DNA of 6,298 nucleotides, from NCBI GenBank assembly GCA_024636105.1, contig JAGXHO010000084.1:1-6298 (forward strand), read 5' to 3'. The notes beneath the pieces are model-generated. The model did not search any database and was not told where the DNA came from. It saw only the letters and a list, made by a program, of their open reading frames with translations. The stretch comes from Trueperaceae bacterium (GTDB taxonomy: Bacteria; Deinococcota; Deinococci; Deinococcales; Trueperaceae). Numbering within the stretch: the stretch's first letter is position 1; each line of letters starts with the position of its first letter. The position numbers were made by a program, and so were the translations under genes. Positions 1 to 6,036 of this stretch are shown here, one piece after another.

Positions 1-1
1 C

Positions 2-1357
2 CTCGAAGCCGCCCCGGGCGCTGCCCAACGCCTCCTCGACCTCGACCCCGTCACCCGCCGGCAGGTCGGGCGCACCATGCGCTGGGCCGTCGTCGAGGGT
101 TCGTTGGCGCAAGCCTTCCTCAACGCCACCACCGGCGGCGTCCTCGTCGGCTTCATGCTCCACTTGGGGGCGACGCCGACCGAACTCGCGCTGGTGGCCT
201 CCGTGCCGCACCTGTCGCAGCTCGCGAGCCCGTTGGCGGCGTTCCTGGCGGCCGCGCTCGGTCGGCGCAAGTGGTTGACGCTGGCGATGGGGTTGGGCTC
301 GCGCCTCACCTGGCTGGCGGCCGCCGCGGTGCCGCTCGTCCCGATGCCCGACGCCGCGCGCCCCTGGGCGATCGTCGCGATCGCGCTCGTGGCGAGCCTC
401 TTCCTCGCGGCGCAGAACACGCTGTGGACCGCCTGGATGGGCGACGTGGTCCCGGAGCGCGAGCGAGGGCGCACCTTCGGCCTGCGCAGCGGCGTCATGG
501 GGGTGGCGGGCACGGCGGCGAACCTGGCGGTCGGCGCCTTCCTCGACGCGGTGGCGGCACCCGTGTCGTTCCAGGTGGCGCTGGTCGTCGCGGTCGCGAT
601 CGGCCTGCTCGGGGTGGCCGTGTACGCGCTCCAGGTCGACCCACCCACGCCGCCCGAGCGGGTCCGGTGGCGCGAGCTCTGGATCGTCCCGTGGCGCGAC
701 CTGGCGTTCCGGCGCTACCTGCGGTTCACCTTCTACTGGAACTTCGTGGTCATGCTCTCGGGCCCGTTCGTCACGCCGTTCTTCCTGGACGCGCTGGGCA
801 TGACCTTCACGCAGGTCGCCTTCGCGTCGTCGTTGACCGCACTGACGGCGCTCGTCACCACGCCGCTGTGGGGGCGCGTCGCCGACCGGGTCGGCCACAA
901 GCCGGTGTTGGCGCTCGGCACCGTCCTGGTGGGGTTGCTGCTGCCGTCGGGTTGGATCCTGGCCGGCCTGACTGGTCAGCTGGGATGGATCTGGGCGACC
1001 GCCGTCGCCGACGCGATCGCCTGGGGTCCGGTGCGCTTGGCGGCCTTCAACCTGGCGCTCGCCTCGGCGCCGCGGGCGAACCGCGTGGTCTTCGTCGCCA
1101 TGTACGCCCTCGGGACCGGCATCGCCGGGTTCTTGGGCGGCGCGTCGTCGGGGCCGCTCCTGCTCGGGCTGACGCGCCTCGAGGGGACCGTGTTGATCGC
1201 GCCATGGAGCGGCTACACGGCGCTCTTCGCGATCGCCGCCGTGCTGCGCCTGCAGGCCTGGTGGTTCCTGCGGCCGGTGGGGTGGCCAGCGCGGCGGCCG
1301 CGGCGCCGGCCGCGCGCGCTCATCGCGGGTCGACGGCGCGCAGCCCCGCGGGAGTGA
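2..1357 (+). CDS. MFS family transporter, probably 5'-partial
   Basis: This is an integral inner-membrane permease of the major facilitator superfamily; its substrate cannot be told from sequence. Counting from the ATG at 77 (426 residues) it has about twelve hydrophobic segments. A loop after the fourth segment reads D-V-V-P-E-R-E-R-G-R (residues 123-132), a pattern known from bacterial MFS proteins. A motif-A-like loop, W-G-R-V-A-D-R-V-G-H-K-P (265-276), opens the second half. The frame stays open upstream of 77 to the window edge, and the extra residues (ending P-V-T-R-R-Q-V-G-R-T) look like a normal cytosolic MFS N-terminus. The ATG at 77 has no good ribosome binding site or TANNNT element, so I think translation starts outside the window. 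The C-terminus is an Arg-rich tail whose last 38 bp overlap the convergent cyclo-ligase gene. Family assignment is firm; the start is not. Confidence 0.87.
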   Translation, partial: LEAAPGAAQRLLDLDPVTRRQVGRTMRWAVVEGSLAQAFLNATTGGVLVGFMLHLGATPTELALVASVPHLSQLASPLAAFLAAALGRRKWLTLAMGLGSRLTWLAAAAVPLVPMPDAARPWAIVAIALVASLFLAAQNTLWTAWMGDVVPERERGRTFGLRSGVMGVAGTAANLAVGAFLDAVAAPVSFQVALVVAVAIGLLGVAVYALQVDPPTPPERVRWRELWIVPWRDLAFRRYLRFTFYWNFVVMLSGPFVTPFFLDALGMTFTQVAFASSLTALTALVTTPLWGRVADRVGHKPVLALGTVLVGLLLPSGWILAGLTGQLGWIWATAVADAIAWGPVRLAAFNLALASAPRANRVVFVAMYALGTGIAGFLGGASSGPLLLGLTRLEGTVLIAPWSGYTALFAIAAVLRLQAWWFLRPVGWPARRPRRRPRALIAGRRRAAPRE

Positions 1358-1916
1358 GCAGGTGCGTCACGGGCACGTCGTGCTCCTCGAGCGGCAGGTG
1401 GTCGACCAGCCAGGCCTCGATCGCGACGGCCACTCGGGGGACGCTCGGCGGAAGCGTGGGGAGCAGCCCGTCGTAGAGCCCGCGACCGTAGCCGAGCCGG
1501 CCGCCGCGGCGGTCGAAGGCGAGGCCCGGCACCAGGACCACGTCGACGCGCCCGGGGTCCTCTTCCGGCGCGTCCTCCGGCGGCTGCAGGAAGCCGAGCG
1601 GGTGGCGCTCGAGCGGGTCGTCGGCGCGGTGGAGCGTCAACCGCCGGGCGCCGGCGTCCGTACGGGTGGTGAGCACGGTCTTCCCGGCGAAGTCGATCGG
1701 GGGCGCCACCTCGTCCCCGAACGGGAGGTACGCGAGCACGGTGCGCGCCGCGAGCCAGTCGGGCCAGTCGGCCAGGTGCGCGGCGATCGCGGCCTCGTCG
1801 TCGGTGCGCCCGGGGCCCGCGGCCCAGCCGCGTCGGACCGCACGCGCCCAGCGACGCCAAGCGTCTTTGGGGGCGCCGTCGGCGGGCGTCGGCGGGGTGC
1901 CGCGTTCTCCGTGCAT
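1320..1916 (-). CDS. 5-formyltetrahydrofolate cyclo-ligase
   Basis: This cytosolic enzyme uses ATP to convert 5-formyltetrahydrofolate to 5,10-methenyltetrahydrofolate, returning a dead-end folate to one-carbon metabolism. The 198-residue product is of typical length. Near the N-terminus a basic stretch (P-K-D-A-W-R-R, Lys17) matches the conserved phosphate-binding Lys/Arg region. The hallmark motif is at residues 129-149: V-P-G-L-A-F-D, then G-G-R-L-G-Y-G-R-G-L-Y-D, which forms the nucleotide-binding loop. A conserved C-terminal block follows (L-P-L-E-E-H-D-V-P-V-T-H-L-L-T-P). The motif has R-G-L-Y where most relatives have G-G-Y-Y, a mild variation. The ATG at 1916 is chosen because TAGCGT sits 9 nt upstream on the minus strand; no Shine-Dalgarno is seen. 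It is divergent from the OsmC gene and convergent with the MFS gene. The symbol varies in bacteria (ygfA, fau, yqgN), so none is assigned. Confidence 0.9.
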   Translation of the reverse strand: MHGERGTPPTPADGAPKDAWRRWARAVRRGWAAGPGRTDDEAAIAAHLADWPDWLAARTVLAYLPFGDEVAPPIDFAGKTVLTTRTDAGARRLTLHRADDPLERHPLGFLQPPEDAPEEDPGRVDVVLVPGLAFDRRGGRLGYGRGLYDGLLPTLPPSVPRVAVAIEAWLVDHLPLEEHDVPVTHLLTPAGLRAVDPR

Positions 1917-1925
1917 CGCGCGCGC

Positions 1926-1931
1926 ACGCTA
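1926..1931 (-). promoter_or_regulatory. Putative -10 element of cyclo-ligase gene
   Basis: TAGCGT on the minus strand lies 9 nt before the cyclo-ligase ATG, matching the TANNNT -10 pattern of leaderless genes. No good -35 hexamer is seen at usual spacing; that region would fall over the start of the divergent OsmC gene. The call rests on the same arrangement recurring before other genes in the window. Confidence 0.42.
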
Positions 1932-1939
1932 CCGCGCCG

Positions 1940-1945
1940 TAGGCT
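1940..1945 (+). promoter_or_regulatory. Putative -10 element of OsmC gene
   Basis: TAGGCT ends 6 nt before the OsmC ATG at 1952, so transcription would begin at or next to the A of the start codon, giving a leaderless mRNA. No Shine-Dalgarno is present. The identical hexamer at the identical 6-nt spacing precedes the gene at 2445. No clear -35 hexamer is visible. Confidence 0.5.
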
Positions 1946-1951
1946 TGGCCC

Positions 1952-2389
1952 ATGCCCGAGACCACGCACGCCACCCTGCACCACCTCGTCGAGAAGCGCT
2001 TCGTCGGCACCACCCCGGACGGTCGTCAGGTCCTGATCGACGGCACCAAGGAGCACCCGGTCGGCATGGGCCCCATGCAGCTCGTCCTCAACGCTTGGGG
2101 CGGCTGCGTCGCGTACGACGTCGTCGAGATGCTCAAGAAGCGCCGCGTCGACGTCCGCTCGTACCGCATCGAGCTCGAGGGCGATCGGGACGCCGGGGTG
2201 CCCGCCTTCTTCACGCAGCTGCGCGCCCGCCACGTCATCGACGCGCCCGGCCTCGACCGCAAGACCTTCGAGCGCTTCGTGGAGCTCGCGACCACCAAGT
2301 ATTGCTCGGTGGGCGCCAGCCTCAAGGCGAGCGAGAGCTTCGAGGTCGTGCTGCTCCACGAGGCCGAGGTCGCGGCCGACCCTGCCTGA
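1952..2389 (+). CDS. OsmC family peroxidase-like protein
   Basis: OsmC/Ohr proteins are cytosolic thiol-dependent peroxidases that reduce organic hydroperoxides or, in some branches, have unknown thiol chemistry. The 145-residue product has the two expected reactive cysteines: Cys52 in A-W-G-G-C-V-A-Y-D and Cys118 in T-K-Y-C-S-V-G-A-S-L. It also has the strand-rich N-terminal half with the G-x-G-P-M-Q-L-V-L segment before the first cysteine helix. The sequence is closer to the OsmC/YhfA-like branch than to classical Ohr, but this was judged by eye. It starts at 1952 without a ribosome binding site, just after a TAGGCT element. It shares a 35-bp intergenic region with the divergent cyclo-ligase gene. 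A role in hydroperoxide defence is family knowledge; its actual substrate is unknown. Confidence 0.88.
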   Translation: MPETTHATLHHLVEKRFVGTTPDGRQVLIDGTKEHPVGMGPMQLVLNAWGGCVAYDVVEMLKKRRVDVRSYRIELEGDRDAGVPAFFTQLRARHVIDAPGLDRKTFERFVELATTKYCSVGASLKASESFEVVLLHEAEVAADPA

Positions 2390-2432
2390 GCAGCGCCGGG
2401 CGGGCGTTGACGGTCGCGTAACGCCGTTCCCG

Positions 2433-2438
2433 TAGGCT
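2433..2438 (+). promoter_or_regulatory. Putative -10 element of secreted-protein gene
   Basis: TAGGCT lies 6 nt before the ATG at 2445, consistent with a leaderless transcript. A good -35-like TTGACG lies at 2407-2412, but the 20-bp spacer is longer than the usual 17, so the pairing is uncertain. No Shine-Dalgarno sequence is seen. Confidence 0.48.
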
Positions 2439-2444
2439 CGGGGC

Positions 2445-3035
2445 ATGACCCATGCTGCCCCTCTCAGGACCGCCCTCGCCGCCGCCGCGCTCGCTTGCGG
2501 CATCGCCGCCGCCCAGGACGCCCCTCCGTGGGGCGCCGTCGCCTACGTCGCCGAGGTGGCGCAGTTCCGCGACGGCGTGCCGATCGAGACGCTCCTGCTC
2601 GAGGCCGCCCCCGCGGGCGTCCGGTACATCGTCCGCTCCGAGAGTGGCGAGGTGCTCCTCGAGCTGCTTCTGACCTGGGACGGGGCGGACTGGACCGCCT
2701 ACGCCTCGGAGCCGCCGGACGGAGCGTTCGAGTCGACCTTCCCGGGCTTCGGTGAGGCGGTGCTCGCCTCCGTCGTCGACCCGCGCACCCCCGAGATCGG
2801 GGCGTGCGCGCAGGACGGGACGACCTGCGTGGAGCAGGGCGAGGACACGTTCGGCGGCCGGAGCGCCATGCGCCTGTCGATGGCGATCGACGGCCTCGGT
2901 ACCTCGACGGTGTGGGTGGACCTCGCGACGGGGCTCACCCTGGGGGGCGAGGGCGCCAGCGGCGACCTGACGCTTCGGACCGAGCTGGTGCGCTTCGAGG
3001 AGCGGGCGCCGGACCCGGATCGCCTGCGCCCCTGA
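2445..3035 (+). CDS. Exported protein of unknown function
   Basis: I do not recognise this 196-residue protein. It begins with a clear Sec signal peptide: a short N-region with Arg8, a hydrophobic Ala/Leu core (about residues 10-22), and a likely signal peptidase I site after A-A-A at residue 23, just before Q-D-A-P-P. Cys18 sits in A-L-A-C, which does not fit the lipobox because Leu is not at -3, so a lipoprotein is unlikely. The mature part is acidic and probably strand-rich, with W-T-A-Y and a late S-T-V-W-V-D-L-A-T-G-L segment. The latter faintly resembles periplasmic LolA-like or DUF4412-like beta proteins, a speculative match. Cys121 and Cys128 are seven residues apart and could form a disulfide outside the cytoplasm. 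The gene stands alone between OsmC and a decayed ABC ATPase, with its own putative promoter. Confidence 0.75.
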   Translation: MTHAAPLRTALAAAALACGIAAAQDAPPWGAVAYVAEVAQFRDGVPIETLLLEAAPAGVRYIVRSESGEVLLELLLTWDGADWTAYASEPPDGAFESTFPGFGEAVLASVVDPRTPEIGACAQDGTTCVEQGEDTFGGRSAMRLSMAIDGLGTSTVWVDLATGLTLGGEGASGDLTLRTELVRFEERAPDPDRLRP

Positions 3036-3062
3036 GCGCCGACCCCTGACCCCGGGATCGCA

Positions 3063-3074
3063 TGACCGCGGTCA
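3063..3074. repeat. 12-bp perfect palindrome before ABC ATPase
   Basis: TGACCGCGGTCA reads the same on both strands and lies 50 nt before the ATPase ATG, just upstream of its putative -10 element. A dimeric repressor site is possible, but one short GC-rich palindrome is weak evidence. Confidence 0.3.
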
Positions 3075-3099
3075 CTTCTGCCTGCCGGCGCGCGCTCCG

Positions 3100-3105
3100 T
3101 ACGCT
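3100..3105 (+). promoter_or_regulatory. Putative -10 element of ABC ATPase
   Basis: TACGCT fits TANNNT. Here the distance to the ATG at 3125 is 19 nt, leaving a short leader with a Shine-Dalgarno-like GAGGTGA at 3114-3120. The gene would thus differ from its leaderless neighbours. Confidence 0.38.
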
Positions 3106-3124
3106 CGCGGCACGAGGTGACCCG

Positions 3125-3556
3125 ATGACCGAAGCGACCCCAACCCCGCTCTCCCCATCCCCTCGCGGCGAGCCCGCGACGGCGTCCGATGCCGTGCTGG
3201 TCGTCGACGGGCTGGTCAAGTGTTACGGCGACGCGATCGCCGTGGACCACGTCTCGTTCGACGTGCGCCCCGGTGAGGTCTACGGCCTGCTGGGCCCGAA
3301 CGGCGCCGGCAAGTCGACCACGCTCGGCGTGGTGGCCGGCCTGGTCCGAGCCGACGCCGGGAGCGTCCGCGTGGCCGGCCACGCGATCGAGCGCGACCCG
3401 GTGCCCGCCCAGCGCGCCATGGGCGTCGTCCCCCAGCCGCTGGCGCTCTACCCCGACCTCACCGTCCGCCAGAACCTCGGCTACTTCGCGCGCCTCAAGG
3501 GGTTCGCGGGTGCCGAGGGACGCCGCGTGGTCGCGGACGCGCTCGCCGCCGCCTGA
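3125..3556 (+). pseudogene. ABC-2-type transporter ATPase, 5' fragment
   Basis: This is the first half of an ATP-binding subunit of an ABC exporter of the DrrA/CcmA-like ABC-2 class. The fragment (143 residues) keeps the A-loop Tyr34, a perfect Walker A, G-P-N-G-A-G-K-S-T (57-65), and the Q-loop Gln104 in G-V-V-P-Q-P. After V-A-D-A-L-A-A-A the frame hits TGA at 3554-3556, before the LSGG signature that should come next. The start at 3125 is chosen because GAGGTGA lies 5-11 nt upstream and it gives a normal length to the first strand; the ATG at 3062 would add an unrelated stretch with no ribosome binding site. The remainder continues in another frame at 3544-3903. On its own this fragment cannot hydrolyse ATP, since Walker B and the signature are missing. 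A sequencing or assembly error is the main alternative to true gene decay. Confidence 0.82.
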
Positions 3557-3903
3557 ACCTCGCGATCGGACTCGTGGGCCGCCCGCGCCTGCTGCTGCTC
3601 GACGAACCGACCGTCGGGCTCGACCCACGGAGCCGCCGGCACATCCTCGACTCGGTGCGGCGGCTCGCCGACGAAGGGCTCGCCGTCCTCTTCACCAGCC
3701 ACTACATGGAGGAGGTCGAGTACCTCTGCCGGCGCTTGGCCATCCTCGACCGCGTCGCGCTCATGGCCCTGCTCGAACTCCGGCGCGCCGACGGGACGCT
3801 GCGTGGGTTCGCAGGCCTCGTCGTGCTGCCGATCCTCGCCGTCGCCGTCGCCATCACCGAGGCTAGCGTCGACGGCGATGGCGACAGCGAGGATCGCCGT
3901 TGA
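3544..3903 (+). pseudogene. ABC-2-type transporter ATPase, 3' fragment
   Basis: This is the second half of the same ATPase, shifted to a different frame. It opens with R-R-R-L-N-L-A-I-G-L, which in intact relatives directly follows the signature (L-S-G-G-M-K). It continues with Walker B and D-loop L-L-L-L-D-E-P-T-V-G-L-D-P and the H-switch in F-T-S-H-Y-M-E-E-V-E. The LSGG itself is absent from both fragments, so material was lost at the junction near 3544-3555 and not merely shifted. After A-I-L-D the sequence is also shorter than usual: the normal R-G-R-V and the following turn appear trimmed (D-R-V-A-L-M-A-L-L-E-L-R-R). The end is abnormal: a hydrophobic stretch (L-V-V-L-P-I-L-A-V-A-V-A-I) then an acidic tail encoded by an inverted repeat. 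No permease gene follows. A GTG at 3574 could formally start this frame but has no ribosome binding site. Confidence 0.78.
3830..3896. repeat. Long quasi-palindrome (26-bp arms, 15-nt loop)
   Basis: The left arm at 3830-3855 pairs with the right arm at 3871-3896: 23 of 26 positions are Watson-Crick, one is G-U in RNA, and two are A/C mismatches (3840/3886 and 3853/3873). The loop at 3856-3870 contains GCTAGC. There is no T-run after the right arm, so it is not a standard intrinsic terminator. It overlaps the end of the broken ATPase frame and stops 3 nt before the TTGACG at 3900. It could be a cis-regulatory site for ppk1, an RNA structure, or a scar of inverted duplication by template switching. 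Confidence 0.72.
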
Positions 3904-3932
3904 CGCCGCCCTGACCCGCCCCCTGATACCCT
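3900..3932 (+). promoter_or_regulatory. Putative ppk1 promoter
   Basis: A TTGACG (-35-like, 3900-3905) and TACCCT (-10-like, 3927-3932) precede the ppk1 ATG, with the -10 ending 8 nt before it and no Shine-Dalgarno, so the transcript would be leaderless or nearly so. The 21-bp spacer is longer than ideal, so the -35 may not be the true partner. The quasi-palindrome directly upstream could control it. Confidence 0.45.
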
Positions 3933-3940
3933 CGCGGGCG

Positions 3941-6022
3941 ATGCCCGACGCGCGCGACCTCAACGACCCGTCCCTGTACCTCAACCGCGAGCTCTCGTGG
4001 TTGGCCTTCAACCGGCGCGTCCTCGAGGAGGCCCGCGACCCGGGGCAGCCGCTCCTCGAGCGGTTGAAGTTCCTGGCGATCTTCGGGTCGAACCTCGACG
4101 AGTTCATGATGATCCGCTACGCCGGCCTCAAGGACCAGCTGGCCGCCGGCGTGGCGGGCGATTCGGCCGACGGGCGCTCGCCGGGCGCGCAGCTCGCGGC
4201 GGTCGCGAGCGAGCTCCACCCGCTGATCCTCGAGCATCGCCGGGTCCTGCGCGAGGAGGTACTCCCCGAGCTGGCGCGCCACGGCGTCGTGTTGCGCGCC
4301 GTCGAGGACGTGGACGAGGCGTCCTGGTCGACCATCGAGCGCTTCTGGGAGGAGGAGCTCTTCCCGGTGCTCACGCCGCTGGCGGTCGACGCGCGGCACC
4401 CGTTCCCGCGCCTGCCGAACCTGTCGTTCTCGTTGTTGCTGGAGTTGCGCGATCAAGACGACGGGACGACCCGCACGGCGATCGTCCAGGTCCCATCGGT
4501 GCTCCCGCGCTTCGTGCGGTTGCCCGGGCCGGGGCACGCCTTCGTGCTCCTGGAGGACGTGATCCGCCACCACGTGGACGCCCTCTTCCCCGGGCACGAC
4601 GTCGGGTGGGCGCACGGCTTCCGCGTGACCCGCGACGCCGACATCGCCATCGCGGAGGACGAGGCCGACGACCTGCTGCGGGTCGTCGAGGACGAGGTGC
4701 GCCGGCGCCGCTGGGGCGACGCGGTGCGCCTCGAGGTCGCGTCCGGCATGCCGGACGCGTGGCGCGAGCACCTCCGGCGCGTGCTCGATCTTGCCCCGGA
4801 CGACGTCTTCGAGGTCCCCCACCACCTGAACGTAGCCGACTTCCTGGAACTCGCCGACCTGCCGCTGCCTGAGCTCCGCGACCCCCCGCTGCAACCGCGC
4901 CTGCCGCGCCAGCTGGTGCGCCACGCCGATCCGTTCACCGCGGTGCGCGCCGGCGACGTGCTGCTGCACCATCCGTTCCACGCCTTCGACGCGGTGCTCG
5001 GCCTGCTCGACGCGGCGGCCGACGACCCGAACGTGCTCGCGATCAAGCAGACGCTCTACCGGGTCGGCCGGCGCTCGCCGGTCGTCGCGGCGCTCGCGCG
5101 GGCCGCGGGGAACGGCAAGCTGGTCACCGCGCTCGTCGAGCTCAAGGCGCGCTTCGACGAGGAGAACAACATCGTGTGGGCGCGCGAGCTCGAGCGCGCC
5201 GGCGTGCACGTGGTCTACGGCTTCGCGGGCCTCAAGACCCACGCCAAGGCGCTGCTCGTCGTGCGCCGCGAGGCGGTCGCGGGCGGCGGGACCGAGATCC
5301 GGCGCTACGTCCACCTGGGCACGGGGAACTACAACCCGGGTACGGCCGGGGTGTACACCGACCTCGGGTTGCTGACGTGCGACCCCGACCTGGGCGCCGA
5401 CGTCTCCGAGCTGTTCAACGTGCTGACCGGCTTCAGCAAGCAGCGCCGGTGGCGCAAGCTGTGGGTCGCGCCCGAGACGCTGCGCCCGGAGCTGCTCGCG
5501 GCGATCGGACGCGAGGCCGACCACGCCCGCGCGGGACGGCCGGCGCGGATCGTGGCGAAGATGAACTCGCTCGCCGACCCGGAGGTGATCCGGGCGCTCT
5601 ACCGCGCGTCGCAGGCGGGGGTGACCGTCGACCTGATCGTGCGCGGCATCTGCTGCCTGCGCCCCGGCGTCCCCGGCGTCTCCGAACGGATCCGGGTGCG
5701 GTCGATCGTCGGTCGCTTCCTCGAGCACGCGCGCGTCGCCTACTTCCTCGACGACGGCGCCGAACGCGTCTTCCTCGGCTCGGCCGACTGGATGCAGCGC
5801 AACCTCAACGGCCGCGTCGAGTCGGTCTTCCCGGTCGAGGACGCGCGCCTCAAGCGTGAGGTGGTCGAGATCTTGGAACTGCAGTTGCGCGACACCGTGA
5901 AGGCCCGCGAGCTCGACCAGGACGGCGAATACACGCGCGCCAAGCGCCGCAAGGGCCAGCGGCCGGTCGACAGCCAGGTGCGGCTATTGGCGCGTTCGGT
6001 GCGGCGCGGCCGGCGGACGTGA
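3941..6022 (+). CDS. ppk1: Polyphosphate kinase 1
   Basis: This enzyme reversibly transfers the gamma phosphate of ATP onto long polyphosphate chains, a store of phosphate and energy used in stress survival. It is usually membrane-associated or cytosolic. The 693-residue product has the normal family length and all four domains. The N-terminal domain starts with Y-L-N-R-E-L-S-W-L-A-F-N and has the ATP-contacting Asn51 in F-G-S-N-L-D-E-F. The catalytic half holds Arg374 (I-K-Q-T-L-Y-R) and Arg404 (L-K-A-R-F-D-E-E). The autophosphorylated His434 is in L-K-T-H-A-K, and a second conserved His596 is in G-R-F-L-E-H-A-R. These correspond to E. coli Arg375, Arg405, His435 and His592. The start at 3941 is chosen because family similarity begins there; the frame runs open to 3803 but that extra part is low-complexity Ser/Pro and overlaps the ATPase remnant. 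The enzyme looks intact. The C-terminus is a basic tail. No ppx or phoU gene is adjacent in the window. Confidence 0.96.
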   Translation: MPDARDLNDPSLYLNRELSWLAFNRRVLEEARDPGQPLLERLKFLAIFGSNLDEFMMIRYAGLKDQLAAGVAGDSADGRSPGAQLAAVASELHPLILEHRRVLREEVLPELARHGVVLRAVEDVDEASWSTIERFWEEELFPVLTPLAVDARHPFPRLPNLSFSLLLELRDQDDGTTRTAIVQVPSVLPRFVRLPGPGHAFVLLEDVIRHHVDALFPGHDVGWAHGFRVTRDADIAIAEDEADDLLRVVEDEVRRRRWGDAVRLEVASGMPDAWREHLRRVLDLAPDDVFEVPHHLNVADFLELADLPLPELRDPPLQPRLPRQLVRHADPFTAVRAGDVLLHHPFHAFDAVLGLLDAAADDPNVLAIKQTLYRVGRRSPVVAALARAAGNGKLVTALVELKARFDEENNIVWARELERAGVHVVYGFAGLKTHAKALLVVRREAVAGGGTEIRRYVHLGTGNYNPGTAGVYTDLGLLTCDPDLGADVSELFNVLTGFSKQRRWRKLWVAPETLRPELLAAIGREADHARAGRPARIVAKMNSLADPEVIRALYRASQAGVTVDLIVRGICCLRPGVPGVSERIRVRSIVGRFLEHARVAYFLDDGAERVFLGSADWMQRNLNGRVESVFPVEDARLKREVVEILELQLRDTVKARELDQDGEYTRAKRRKGQRPVDSQVRLLARSVRRGRRT

Positions 6023-6036
6023 CCGTCGGGTGACCT

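Noticed and set aside
1294..1313. GC hairpin (7-bp stem) near the MFS and cyclo-ligase ends as bidirectional terminator
   Set aside because: Short stem of pure G/C within coding sequence, no T-tract on either side; expected by chance at this composition.
1213..2013. Minus-strand 266-residue frame across the cyclo-ligase region
   Set aside because: Arg/Ala/Pro-rich shadow in another frame of the cyclo-ligase gene, with no family features.
1637..2503. Minus-strand 288-residue frame opposite OsmC
   Set aside because: Shadow frame; the OsmC gene on the plus strand has both catalytic cysteines in context.
2462..2510. Lipobox in the exported protein (A-L-A-C)
   Set aside because: Leu is at -2 and not -3, and a good signal peptidase I site (A-A-A before Q-D) lies just after.
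3062..3124. Earlier ATG at 3062 for the ABC ATPase
   Set aside because: It lies inside the palindrome and upstream of the putative -10; the ATG at 3125 has GAGGTGA at proper distance.
3803..3940. Extended ppk1 start at 3803
   Set aside because: The 46 extra residues are low-complexity Ser/Pro/Arg, overlap the ATPase remnant and the quasi-palindrome, and family similarity starts at the ATG at 3941.
3863..5728. 621-residue open frame on the minus strand opposite ppk1
   Set aside because: It is a mirror of the ppk1 codons in very GC-rich DNA: Arg/Val/His/Leu-rich, with no domain pattern, while ppk1 is unmistakable on the plus strand.
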